Of a stretch of DNA of 64,000 nt, positions 17,696-26,819 are shown piece by piece. Each line of letters opens with the position of its first letter. Position 1 is the stretch's first letter. The notes beneath the pieces are model-generated. The model was not told the DNA's origin. It made no database searches and saw only the letters and a list, made by a program, of their open reading frames with translations. This DNA comes from JAOUEA01 sp963821925 (GTDB taxonomy: Bacteria; Actinomycetota; UBA4738; HRBIN12). A program made the translations under genes and the position numbers. Location of the stretch: contig CAWGFO010000001.1 in NCBI GenBank assembly GCA_963821925.1, positions 186,001 to 250,000 of the forward strand. The letters are read 5' to 3'.

Positions 17696-17711
17696 TGCCG
17701 GATAACCGGCA
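17696..17711 (+). terminator. Short hairpin after the catabolic cluster
   Basis: TGCCGG and CCGGCA form a 6-bp hairpin with an ATAA loop just beyond the stop at 17695. There is no T-run, so it is a weak terminator at best. The rest of the 234-base gap to 17929 shows no gene I can support. Confidence 0.3.
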
Positions 17712-17929
17712 AGGAAGGACTAGCGCCGTATCGCGGTTCCCTGGATAATCCCCGGCATCTCGAGGTGGGCGCCGAACGGATCACGGCGACCGGGGAAGTG
17801 AGGGAGCATCCGTACGGGTCTCGCCATGCCGTGCCGAACCGCCGCCGTCGTGGCGGGGGGCCGGTCCTTCCGCTCCGGCCCGTCGACCCGGCGTACGCTT
17901 GGGCGAGGCCGACCCGCAGGAGGGCTGGC

Positions 17930-19033
17930 GTGACGGAGATCCGCGTGGTGCGCGCCACCGGCGAGGGCTTCGACCGGGGCATGCAGATCGGCAGGGAGCT
18001 CGCCGACCTGATCCAGCGCTCGGTCGACTTCTACCACCGGTACCTGGATCGCCGCGGCGTCTCGTCCGAGCAGCTCCAGGACCTGCTGACCCCATACCTC
18101 GTCGCGTCGGAGACCGCCTACCCGGAGTCGATGGCGGTCCTCAAGGGCATGTCGGTCGGCGCCTTCGTCCCCGTGCTGGAGCTCTTCGCGATCAACGCGT
18201 TCGAGGAGCTCGAGCCGCTCCTCGAACAGCCCGAGGGTGAGCTCCTGTTCCTGCAGAAGAAGGAGGGCTACGTCCGAGCCCCCGAGGCGCCGGAGCGCTG
18301 CTCGAGTCTCTCGGTCAGCGCGCCCGGGACCACGTTGCTCGGGCACAACGAGCACTGGCTGGCCGGCGACGTCGGGAACGTGGCGGTCGTCGTGGACGTG
18401 CCCGGGAACGGTCGCGTGCCGGTCGCCTCGCCCACCGTCGTCTGCTGCCTCCCGGCGGTCGGCGTCAACGCGCACGGGGTGGCCCAAGGCATCGGGTCGC
18501 TCACCGCGTCCGACGACGGGGTCGGCGTGCCCCGTGTCCTGGTCTCCCGCAGCTCCCTGGAGGGGCGCGATCGGGCGGACGCGCTGGCCCGAGCCTCGAT
18601 GCTCGGTCGCGCGGGCGGCTATGGCCACGTGTACGCGTTCCCCGGCGGCGATGCGTTCACGATCGAGACCACCGGGCAGCGGCACACGCTGCTCGACCGC
18701 CCCGGGCCGCATACGAACCATTACCAGGACCCCGAGCTCGCCGCGATGGCCCCGCCGGCGTCCGACGGAAGCGTCGCCCGTCTCGCGCGGCTCCGAACCC
18801 TCTTGGCCGAGCGCGATCCGCGCACGCCGGAGCAGCTGATGGACGTGATGCGCGACCACGACTCCACTCCCCAGGCGATCTGCCTCCATCCCGACCCCGC
18901 CGAGGGTGAGGAGGCGAGCGCCTGCATGTTCTCGATGGTGGTCGACGTGGAGGCGCGCCGCATGTGGGTGGCCGAGGGCAACCCGTGCGAGCACGAGTAC
19001 GTCGAGATCGATCTCACGGACCTCACGATCTGA
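17930..19033 (+). CDS. Peptidase C45-like (acyl-CoA:6-APA acyltransferase family) Ntn-hydrolase
   Basis: A 367-residue protein of the C45 family, named for penicillin acyltransferase. The autoprocessing nucleophile would be C124 (APERCSSLSV), followed by GHNEHW, a G-x-N-xx-W oxyanion motif, and the late HTNHY. The N-terminal half (residues 1-123) starts with the family phrase GxGFDRGMQIG and would be the alpha chain after self-cleavage. Such enzymes hydrolyse amide bonds in small peptides or lipopeptides. I chose the GTG at 17930 because AGGAGGG lies six bases upstream. It is followed 16 bases later by an S66 carboxypeptidase and then a peptide ABC transporter, suggesting peptide recycling. 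Confidence 0.8.
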   Translation: MTEIRVVRATGEGFDRGMQIGRELADLIQRSVDFYHRYLDRRGVSSEQLQDLLTPYLVASETAYPESMAVLKGMSVGAFVPVLELFAINAFEELEPLLEQPEGELLFLQKKEGYVRAPEAPERCSSLSVSAPGTTLLGHNEHWLAGDVGNVAVVVDVPGNGRVPVASPTVVCCLPAVGVNAHGVAQGIGSLTASDDGVGVPRVLVSRSSLEGRDRADALARASMLGRAGGYGHVYAFPGGDAFTIETTGQRHTLLDRPGPHTNHYQDPELAAMAPPASDGSVARLARLRTLLAERDPRTPEQLMDVMRDHDSTPQAICLHPDPAEGEEASACMFSMVVDVEARRMWVAEGNPCEHEYVEIDLTDLTI

Positions 19034-19049
19034 TGGAGCCCTCGACCCC

Positions 19050-20021
19050 ATGACGGACGTCGCCGCCACGCGCCACGGCTCGCCGCTCCCGGACGGCGGC
19101 ACGATCGGTGTCTGCTCGCCCAGCGGCCCGTACTTCAACCGGAGCGACATCCTCCGACCGGTCGAATGGTGGGAGGGCAAGGGCTACCGCGTGAAGCTCA
19201 CCGACGGCGCCTGGGCCAAAGACGACTACGTGGCGGGATCGCCCGAACAGCGCGCCGCCGACCTGCATGCCCTGTTCGCCGACCCCGAGGTGGACGTGAT
19301 CCAGGTGCTCTGGGGCGGGACGGGCGCGATCGACGTGCTCCCGCACCTCGACTACGACCTGATCGCCGAGAACCCGAAGGCATTGATGGGGTATTCCGAC
19401 ATCACGAACCTGCACATCGCGCTCCGGCAACGGGCCGGCCTCGCCACCTTCCACGGCCCCGGGCTCGGGTCGATGGGGATCCCGGAGCGCACCGACTTCA
19501 CCTGGAACTCCGCGCTCGAGGCCTTCCGGACGGGCGCCACGGGACCGGTTCCCCGCGATCCCGACGACCCCTACGTGCGCGCGATCGCCGGTGGGAAGGT
19601 CACCGCCCCGATCGTGGGCGGCAACCTGTTCACGTTCGTCCACCTGATCGGCACCCCGTTCGACCCGGTGTTCGACGGGGCCATCTTGCTGTTCGAGGAG
19701 GTGCACGAGCCGCCGTACGTGATCGACGTCCACCTGAGCCATCTCACGATGGCCGGCAAGCTCGAGAACGTCGTCGGGGTCGTCGTGGGCGAGCTGAAGG
19801 ACTGCGACTGGAGCGAGGACCGCCCCGAGGCGCCCCGCACCCGGTCGATCGAGGATGTGCTCGAGCGGCATCTAGCCCCTCTGGGGGTCCCGGTGCTATA
19901 CAAGCTGCCTCTCGGCCACGGGAAACACCTCGCGAGCATCCCGCTGGGGGTCACCGCGACCCTGGACGCGGACGGCAAGGAACTGACGATCGACCAACCA
20001 GGCGTCGCGGCGTCTTCGTAA
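19050..20021 (+). CDS. S66 family LD-carboxypeptidase-like serine peptidase
   Basis: A 323-residue S66 peptidase. The nucleophile serine is in MGYSDIT, the oxyanion/second-domain motif GGNLFTF is present, and the Glu/His of the triad are in LLFEEVHEPPY and GHGKHLASIPLG. Classical members cut the L,D bond of the recycled murein tetrapeptide in the cytoplasm, while relatives such as MccF hydrolyse peptide antibiotics. No signal peptide is seen, so it is cytoplasmic. The start is ATG 19050; an open frame extends to 18906 but overlaps the upstream peptidase. In the same operon as the C45 peptidase and ABC transporter, it most likely handles imported muropeptide-like or modified peptides. Confidence 0.85.
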   Translation: MTDVAATRHGSPLPDGGTIGVCSPSGPYFNRSDILRPVEWWEGKGYRVKLTDGAWAKDDYVAGSPEQRAADLHALFADPEVDVIQVLWGGTGAIDVLPHLDYDLIAENPKALMGYSDITNLHIALRQRAGLATFHGPGLGSMGIPERTDFTWNSALEAFRTGATGPVPRDPDDPYVRAIAGGKVTAPIVGGNLFTFVHLIGTPFDPVFDGAILLFEEVHEPPYVIDVHLSHLTMAGKLENVVGVVVGELKDCDWSEDRPEAPRTRSIEDVLERHLAPLGVPVLYKLPLGHGKHLASIPLGVTATLDADGKELTIDQPGVAASS

Positions 20022-20052
20022 GAGGGGTAAGACCCAAAGGGAGGAACCAGGT

Positions 20053-21916
20053 ATGGAAGGGAGGCACGGCATGAGGAGAGCGCGACGCATCGTCGCCGCA
20101 ACGGCCGTGCTCGGGATGCTCGCGGGGATCTCCCTGTCGAGCTCCGCGCTGGCGCAGGATGCCAGCTCGAGCGCGTCCGCAGAACCCCTGACCTTCATCA
20201 TCGGGCTGACCAACAACGTGGTCACGTTCAACCCGCTCACAGCGATCGAGGCTCCCGAGTACGAAGTGAACGGGATGCAATACAACCTGCTGTTCGGCTT
20301 CGCGCAGGAGGACATGTCGGCCACACCGGAGATCGCGGCCGAGGTGCCGACCCAGGAGAACGGCGGGACTGTCCGCGGACGGCCTGACCTGGACGATCAA
20401 GATCAAGCCGAACCTGAAGTGGAGCGACGGCGAGCCGCTGACGGCCAACGACGTCGCGTACACCTACAACCTGATCTTGGACGACAACTTCTCGGCGTTC
20501 ACGAGCTACCTGCCGTTCACGGACTCGATCACCGCCCAGGACGACACGACGCTGATCTGGAAGACCACGAAGCCCAGCATCGCGCCGTTGATCCCGCCGT
20601 GGATCTACATCATGCCCGAGCACTTCTGGTCCAAGTTCAAGGACAAGGAGGCGATCAAGAAGTACCAGGGGTTCCCCGACCAGGTGACCTCCGGGCCGTT
20701 CCGGGTCACCGAGTGGAACAAGGACGAGGACTGGACCCTCGAGAAGAACCCGAACTGGTGGGGCACCGAGCCGACGATCGACCGCGTGATCTTCAAGACG
20801 TATTCGAACGAAGAGACGATGGTGCAGGACCTCGAGCAGGGAGCGATCGACTTCGCGGAGAGCATCCCGGTCAATCTGTTCCGATCGCTGCAAGGCAAGG
20901 AGGACGAAGGGATCACGACGAACGTCGGAGGATCGTTCTCGTTCTCGCAGATGAGCTTCAACCAGTGCTACGTGCAGAAGGACTGTGCCGACAGCACGGG
21001 GCATCCTGCGCTCAAGGACGTGACCGTCCGCGAGGCCGTGGCGATGGCGATCAACAAGGACCAGCTGGTCGAGCGGATCCTGGGCGGCTACGGCACGCCG
21101 GGCTCCACGATCGTCGTGCCGACCACTCCGTTCTGGCACTGGGATCCGGGTGACGCGACGATCCCGTGGGACATCGACGGGGCGAACGCGCTCCTGGACT
21201 CCGGGGGGTACACCGACTCGAACGGCGACGGCATCCGGAACATGCCGGGCGGCGGCGAGGAGCTGAACTTCCGGTTCATCGTCCGCTCCGAGTCACCGGA
21301 CCAGATCAAGGCCGGCAAGCTGATCACCGGCTGGCTGAAGCAGATCGGGATCGGCACCCAGACCACGGCCGTGACCGACGCCAAGCTGATCGACGCCTGG
21401 TACGCGCTCGACTACGACCTGTACATCTGGGGCTGGGGTCCCGACCCGGACCCCGACTTCATCCTGTCGACGTTCACGACGGATCAGTGCGGGTCATGGA
21501 GCGACACGTGCTTCTCGAACGAGGAGTACGACCAGCTCTACGACGACCAGCGGGCCGCCACCAGCCCCGACGAGCGAGCCGGGATCGTCAAGCAGATGCA
21601 GGAGGTCGTCTACACAGAGGTCCCCGAGATCGTGCTCTGGTACGACAACGACCTGCAGGCCTGGCGGAGCGACAAGTGGACCGGCTTCGAGCTGCAGCCG
21701 ACCCCTGACGCCAACGGCGACGGCGGCTACGCCCTGTTCCAGTACGGGACGTACTCGTACGAGAACATCCAGCCGGTGACGGGCAGCGGGGCCGGTACGG
21801 CCTCGAACTCGGGCATCTCGGCCGGGGTCTGGATCGCGATCCTGGCCGGCATCGCCGTCGTGGTGGGCATCGTGGTGCTCGTCCGCCGCCGTGGATCCGA
21901 CGAGGACAAGGCCTGA
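20053..21916 (+). pseudogene. Peptide ABC transporter substrate-binding protein (SBP family 5), one-base frameshift, C-terminal membrane anchor
   Basis: Joining two frames gives a 620-residue family-5 binding protein. It has a Sec signal ending ALAQ with no lipobox cysteine, then FNPLTA. After the break come LTWTIKIKPNLKWSDGEPLTANDVAY split over the junction, and PDPDPDFILSTF. One extra base near 20366-20368 (GGGA) shifts the frame; dropping it gives 621 codons. The last ~25 residues are a membrane helix (WIAILAGIAVVVGIVVLV) with basic RRR outside, so the protein is anchored at its C terminus instead of by lipid. Start at ATG 20053 with GGAGG upstream; the ATG at 20071 is an alternative. It binds oligopeptides for the permease that follows. 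Confidence 0.85.
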
Positions 21917-21963
21917 TCGGCTCGCTAGCCTGACAGCCTCGCGAGGAAGGAGCGGAGCGCAGG

Positions 21964-22950
21964 GTGGGGACGCGTGGATACATCCTCAAGAAGGTGTTCC
22001 AGGCATTCCTCACCCTGCTCGCCGTCATCGTCTTCAACTTCTTCCTGTTCAGGATCTTGCCCGCCGACCCCGTCGACATCCTGACGAGGGGTGCCGGGGC
22101 CAAGCTCGACGAAGCCGAGAAGGCCGAGCTCCGTGCCAGCTACGGCCTCGACAAGCCGTTGTTCCCGGGTCAGTTCCTCGACTTCATGGGGGACACGCTT
22201 CGGGGCGATCTCGGCCAGTCGATCATCCAACGACCGGGCGAGGACGTGACCGCGATCTTCGGCGAGTTCATGTGGCCCACCCTGTTGTTGGTGGGCGTCT
22301 CCACGATCGTCTCCACCGTGCTCGGCATCTTCATGGGCATCTATGCGGGCTGGAGGCGCAACGGCAAGTTCGACCTGTTCTCGATGGGCTTCTCGCTCGT
22401 CTTATATTCGATGCCCGAGTTCTGGCTCGGCATGCTGCTGATCCTGCTGTTCTCGACGACGCTCGGATGGTTCCCGAGCTCGGGACGGGTGACCGTCGGC
22501 GGCGCCTATACAGGCATGGCGGCCGTCGCGGACGTCGTCAACCACCTGTTCCTCCCCGCGCTCACGCTGACCCTCGCCTACCTCGGGGAGTACTACCTCG
22601 TGATGCGGTCGTCGCTCCTCGACGTGCTGGGCGAGGACTACATCACCACGGCACGTGCCAAGGGGGTCCGCGAGAAGTGGGTGCTGCGACGCCACGCGGT
22701 GCGAAACGCCCTCCTGCCGACGATCACGTTGATCGCGCTCTCGTTCGGGTTCGTCCTCGGTGGCGCGATCACGGTCGAGGTCGTGTTCGGGTACAAGGGC
22801 CTGGGAGGGCTCACGTACGCCGCACTGCAGAACCGCGACTTCCCCCTCCTCCAGGGGATCTTCCTGATCTCGAGCGCCACGGTGATCGGCATGAACCTCG
22901 TGGCCGACCTGATCTACGGCTATTTCGACCCCCGCGTGAGGGAGGCGTAG
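21964..22950 (+). CDS. Peptide ABC transporter permease, DppB/OppB type
   Basis: A 328-residue inner-membrane permease with six hydrophobic segments. The cytoplasmic EAA loop is DYITTARAKGVREKWVLRRHAVRNALLP, ending the way DppB proteins do, and GGAITVEVVFGYKGLGGLTYAAL follows. It starts at a GTG at 21964, 47 bases after the binding-protein gene. Together with the next permease it forms the transmembrane channel that takes up di- or oligopeptides. Confidence 0.92.
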   Translation: MGTRGYILKKVFQAFLTLLAVIVFNFFLFRILPADPVDILTRGAGAKLDEAEKAELRASYGLDKPLFPGQFLDFMGDTLRGDLGQSIIQRPGEDVTAIFGEFMWPTLLLVGVSTIVSTVLGIFMGIYAGWRRNGKFDLFSMGFSLVLYSMPEFWLGMLLILLFSTTLGWFPSSGRVTVGGAYTGMAAVADVVNHLFLPALTLTLAYLGEYYLVMRSSLLDVLGEDYITTARAKGVREKWVLRRHAVRNALLPTITLIALSFGFVLGGAITVEVVFGYKGLGGLTYAALQNRDFPLLQGIFLISSATVIGMNLVADLIYGYFDPRVREA

Positions 22951-23913
22951 ATGCAGACGCCGCCGATCTCGCCCGGGGGCGACCCGGACCTCTCCCAGCA
23001 GGGCCTGCCCGAATCGCTCGCCGAGGTGCGGAGCCCCCGACAGATCCGGAGGGCACGGCACCGCCGCGGCCGCGCCGCCTTCTGGAAGCAGTACCGCAAG
23101 AGCAAGATGGGGATGGCCGGGCTCTTGATCCTCGTCTTCTTCGTGGTGATGGCGATCTATGCGGTCTTCGCGAGCAAGGACGGGATCGACCCGACCCTCG
23201 TCAACGGCCCCGTGCTCGCCCCACCGTCCCTCAAGTACCCGCTCGGCACCGACGACGTCGGGGTCTCGGTCCTCACCCAGGTGGTCCAAGGGTCGAAGAT
23301 CTCGCTGCTCGTCGGGCTCGTGGCCTCCGTGATGACGATCTCGATCGGCGCCCTCATCGGGATCGTGTCCGGCTACCGCGGCGGCGCGTACGACACCTTG
23401 CTGATGCGCTTCACCGACTTCGGGCTCGTGGTCCCCTGGCTGGCGCTCGCGATCATCCTCGCGTCCATCATCGGACCGTCGCTCGTCACGATCATCCTCG
23501 TGATCGGCTTGACCTCCTGGCCGAGCACCGCGCGACTCGTGCGGTCGCAGGTGCTCTCGATCCGAGAGCGCCCCTACGTGGAACGTGCCCGGGCGCTGGG
23601 CGGCGGCAACTGGCACATGATCGGCCACCACGTGCTTCCGAACGTCATGCCCGTGATCCTCGCGAATGCCGTGCTCGTCGTGGCGATCGCGATCCTGTCG
23701 GAGACCGCACTGTCCTTCCTCGGGCTCGGCGACCCTTTCAGCGCCTCGTGGGGCACGATCATCGAGCAGGCCTTCACCGGCAGTGCGACGACGCTCGGCG
23801 CGTGGTGGTGGATCGTCCCACCCGGACTCTGCATCGTGCTCGTGGTCTTGGCGTTCACCATGATCGGGTTCGCCCTCGACGAGATCATCAACCCAAAGCT
23901 GCGGGAGCGTTGA
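22951..23913 (+). CDS. Peptide ABC transporter permease, DppC/OppC type
   Basis: A 320-residue permease beginning with a soluble ~45-residue N-terminal region rich in basic residues, then the FWKQYRKSKMGMAGLLILVFF anchor characteristic of DppC. The EAA loop is YVERARALGGGNWHMIGHHVLPN. Its ATG at 22951 directly follows the stop of DppB, so the two are translationally linked. The family-typical GTDDVGVSVLTQVVQGSKIS periplasmic segment is present. It pairs with the upstream permease. Confidence 0.92.
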   Translation: MQTPPISPGGDPDLSQQGLPESLAEVRSPRQIRRARHRRGRAAFWKQYRKSKMGMAGLLILVFFVVMAIYAVFASKDGIDPTLVNGPVLAPPSLKYPLGTDDVGVSVLTQVVQGSKISLLVGLVASVMTISIGALIGIVSGYRGGAYDTLLMRFTDFGLVVPWLALAIILASIIGPSLVTIILVIGLTSWPSTARLVRSQVLSIRERPYVERARALGGGNWHMIGHHVLPNVMPVILANAVLVVAIAILSETALSFLGLGDPFSASWGTIIEQAFTGSATTLGAWWWIVPPGLCIVLVVLAFTMIGFALDEIINPKLRER

Positions 23914-23917
23914 CCAG

Positions 23918-24907
23918 ATGAGCGTGCTGAGCATGAAGGACGTCTACATCACGTACCACACCGCCTCCGGCGGCGTTCCGGCGGTGCGCGGGGTCAGCAT
24001 CGAGGTCGCCAAGGGCGAGGTGCTCGGCCTCGCCGGGGAGTCGGGCTGCGGCAAGTCCACGATCGCGGGGGCGATCCTGCGGCTCCTCCCGGGCACGACC
24101 AAGGTCGAGGGGTCGATCACGCTCGACGGCGAGGACGTGCTGTCGATGAAGCCGGGACGCTTGCGCGCGGTCAGGTGGACGGGGGCCTCGATCGTGTTCC
24201 AGGGCGCGATGCACGCCCTCAACCCCGTTCAGCGGGTCGGCGAACAGATCGGCGAGGCCATCACGGTCCACCAGCAGGCCGGGGAGCGCGAGGCGCGCGT
24301 GCGGGTGGGCGCCCTGCTCGAGCAGGTCGGCCTTCCGACCCGCCGCGCGATGGACTTCCCGCACGAGCTGTCGGGGGGGCAGAAGCAGCGCGTGATGATC
24401 GCGATGGCGCTGGCGTGCAACCCCTCGATGGTGATCGCCGACGAGCCCACCACCGCGCTGGACGTGATGGTGCAGGCGCAGGTGCTCCGCCTGATGAAGG
24501 AGCTGCAGCGTGACCTCGGCCTGTCGATGATCTTCATCACGCACGACCTCTCGGTGCTCGTCGAGACCTCCGACCGGCTCGCGATCATGTACGCGGGCAA
24601 GATCGTCGAGGAAGGGCCGGCCGAGACCGTCTTCCACGATCCGAAGCACCCGTATACCGCGGCCCTCGCGGCGGCGTTCCCCGAGATCGGCGACCGTCGG
24701 TTCCGGGGGAACCCCACCGGCCTCGGCGGCGACCCGCCGGATCCGCAGGAGATCCCCTCGGGATGTCCGTTCCACCCCCGATGCCCGGTGGCGTTCGCCG
24801 ATTGCGAGCGGACCGTCCCTGAGCTCTACGCGGTGGGTGACGGGCGGCGGGCGGCGTGCCTGCTCGTCGAGGGCGCGAAGGCCGGGGCCACTGAGGTGAC
24901 CGAGTGA
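23918..24907 (+). CDS. Peptide ABC transporter ATP-binding protein, DppD/OppD type
   Basis: A 329-residue ABC ATPase. Walker A is GESGCGKST, the Q-loop is in IVFQGAMHALNP, the signature is LSGGQKQRV and Walker B is MVIADEPTTALD, with the switch His in ITHDLSVL. The C-terminal oligopeptide-transporter extension carries the Cys motif GCPFHPRCPVAFADC, which in this subfamily can hold an iron-sulfur cluster. It starts four bases after DppC, and its stop overlaps the next start. Confidence 0.94.
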   Translation: MSVLSMKDVYITYHTASGGVPAVRGVSIEVAKGEVLGLAGESGCGKSTIAGAILRLLPGTTKVEGSITLDGEDVLSMKPGRLRAVRWTGASIVFQGAMHALNPVQRVGEQIGEAITVHQQAGEREARVRVGALLEQVGLPTRRAMDFPHELSGGQKQRVMIAMALACNPSMVIADEPTTALDVMVQAQVLRLMKELQRDLGLSMIFITHDLSVLVETSDRLAIMYAGKIVEEGPAETVFHDPKHPYTAALAAAFPEIGDRRFRGNPTGLGGDPPDPQEIPSGCPFHPRCPVAFADCERTVPELYAVGDGRRAACLLVEGAKAGATEVTE

Positions 24908-26079
24908 GCGCCACCGAGACCTCCGCCGACGATCTGGGCCTGCCGAAAGGTGCACCGATCCTCGAGGTCGAGGACCTGCACGTGACGTTCCGTGGCCGCG
25001 TCGGTGTGATCGCGGGGATCCGAGGCAAGAAGGCCACGCTGTCCCGGGCGGTCGACGGCGTCGACCTGGTGGTCCGCAAGGGTGAGGTGCTCGCGATCGC
25101 CGGGGAGTCGGGGTGCGGCAAGACGACGACCGCACGCGCGATCATGGGGCTGCAGCCTGTCGACGGCGGCACGATCAAGTACGAGGGCAAGCCTCTCCCC
25201 CGGAACCTGAAGCCCTACCTACGCAAGGTCCAGATGGTCTTCCAGGACCCGACGGGCACGCTGAACCCGCGACAGACGATCTACGAGATCATCGCCGAAG
25301 GTCTGCGCATCCACGGGATCGACCGGGGGCCGAACGGCGAACCGGAAGAACAGCTCGTGGCGCGAGCGCTCTCGCGCGCGGGCCTTCGCCCGCCCGACCG
25401 CTTCTTCCTGCGGTACCCGCACGAGCTGTCCGGCGGACAGCGCCAACGCGTGGTGATCGCCGGCGCACTCGTGCTCGAGCCCGAGGTCATCGTGGCGGAC
25501 GAGCCGGTCTCGAACCTCGACGCGTCGGTGCGCGGCGAGATCCTGCAGCTGCTGATGAAGCTCCGCGAGGATCTCGATCTCACGATCGTGATCGTGACGC
25601 ACGACCTCGGCCTCGCGTGGACGGTGGCCGACCGTGTGGCCGTGATGTACCTGGGGCGCATCGTCGAGATCGGACCCGCCGAGGAAGTGCTCCTGCGCCC
25701 CCTGCATCCGTACACGAAGGCGCTCCTGGACGTCGTGCCGGAAGCCGGCGGCCTGGACCGACCGATCCTCACGGGCGAGCCGCCGGACCCGACGAAGATC
25801 CCGCCGGGATGCCGGTTCCACCCGCGGTGCCCGGTCGTGGTCACCGGGAAGGCGGCCGAGCTCGGGATCGAGGCAGCGTGCAAGGGCGAGGACCTGGCGC
25901 TCGAGGAGATCAACACGGGGCACCTCGCAGCGTGCCACGCCTCACGGCAGCTGGGCGCTGAGGCGGCGCACGCGACGATCGCTGCGGTCGAGGCGGCGGT
26001 GGCCCCCTCACCGATCGCCGAAACCCCGGCGGGGTCGGCCGCGGATGCGCAGGACGAGGGCTCGTCGCCCGAGGCCTGA
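24904..26079 (+). CDS. Peptide ABC transporter ATP-binding protein, DppF/OppF type
   Basis: A 391-residue ABC ATPase with Walker A GESGCGKTT, Q-loop MVFQDPTGTLNPRQ, signature LSGGQRQRV and Walker B VIVADEPVSNLD. The C-terminal GCRFHPRCPVV Cys motif is present, followed by an Ala/Glu-rich tail of ~50 residues not normally seen in the family. The GTG start overlaps the DppD stop by four bases. It completes a full Dpp-type operon that probably also includes the two peptidase genes at 17930 and 19050. Confidence 0.93.
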   Translation: MSATETSADDLGLPKGAPILEVEDLHVTFRGRVGVIAGIRGKKATLSRAVDGVDLVVRKGEVLAIAGESGCGKTTTARAIMGLQPVDGGTIKYEGKPLPRNLKPYLRKVQMVFQDPTGTLNPRQTIYEIIAEGLRIHGIDRGPNGEPEEQLVARALSRAGLRPPDRFFLRYPHELSGGQRQRVVIAGALVLEPEVIVADEPVSNLDASVRGEILQLLMKLREDLDLTIVIVTHDLGLAWTVADRVAVMYLGRIVEIGPAEEVLLRPLHPYTKALLDVVPEAGGLDRPILTGEPPDPTKIPPGCRFHPRCPVVVTGKAAELGIEAACKGEDLALEEINTGHLAACHASRQLGAEAAHATIAAVEAAVAPSPIAETPAGSAADAQDEGSSPEA

Positions 26080-26090
26080 GCCTTCCCGAT

Positions 26091-26741
26091 CTAGGACGCG
26101 TCGCCCTCGGGCGCCTCGGCGCCCTTGAGCACGCCGAGGATCGCTTCCATCTCGGTGTCCGAAACCTTCGCGTCGTTCGGCACGTCCTTCGCCCGGGCCG
26201 CGGCGAGCAGCGTCCGCAGGTTCGATTCGGCCATCTCCGCACGACCCTCGAGGGACTGCACGCGCTCGGCGAGGGCGCGGGCGCGCTGCTCCGCCTCGTC
26301 GCGATCCTGGCGAGCGGCGCGAGACTCCTCGCGTGCCTGACGCGTGGAGGCGCGCTGCGTGGCGACCTCTCTTCCGAGTTCGAGCAGCCGGTCCACCATC
26401 GCGCGGCCGAAATCGGAGTAGGCGGGCGACCCCGGGTCGTCGGCGGCTCCGCCCGATGCAGCAGCCGTCGTCGCGCGCGGCTTCCGGGGGGGGCGCCCCA
26501 CCGCCTCGCGTTCGCCGGGATCCACCGGGCGATCATCGAGGAGGCGGTAGGAGCCCATCGCAGGCTCCATCCGCTTGCGCGCGATCAACGCGCGCACGGC
26601 CCGCGCGGTCGACAGCGCGTCGGGGAACCCGAGCTCTCGCCCGATCTCGGCGGGCGTGACGTCCAGCACCTGTCCTACCGGCACGCGACGCGACGCGGCG
26701 GCCAGGAACGAGTTGACGCGCTCGAGACTCTCGTCGTTCAC
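26091..26741 (-). CDS. Hypothetical winged-helix and coiled-coil protein
   Basis: A ~216-residue protein of unknown function. Residues ~1-65 look like a winged-helix DNA-binding domain (VTPAEIGRELGF..TARAVRALIARKRM, then a beta wing SYRLL). A basic Ala/Pro-rich linker follows, then a long coiled coil (residues ~115-190: RASTRQAREESRAARQDRDEAEQRARALAERV). I chose the GTG at 26741 over the codon at 26777 because the first 12 residues of the longer version look non-coding. It is transcribed towards the ABC operon end and away from the CoA-transferase. It could be a transcription or nucleoid factor, but nothing more can be said. Confidence 0.6.
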   Translation of the reverse strand: MNDESLERVNSFLAAASRRVPVGQVLDVTPAEIGRELGFPDALSTARAVRALIARKRMEPAMGSYRLLDDRPVDPGEREAVGRPPRKPRATTAAASGGAADDPGSPAYSDFGRAMVDRLLELGREVATQRASTRQAREESRAARQDRDEAEQRARALAERVQSLEGRAEMAESNLRTLLAAARAKDVPNDAKVSDTEMEAILGVLKGAEAPEGDAS

Positions 26742-26819
26742 CCGCCGATGATGACTGATTGCCGGACGATAAGCCAAGGTGCGCTCCGGCGCATCCGCTC
26801 AGAAGGGTAGGCTCAGCCT

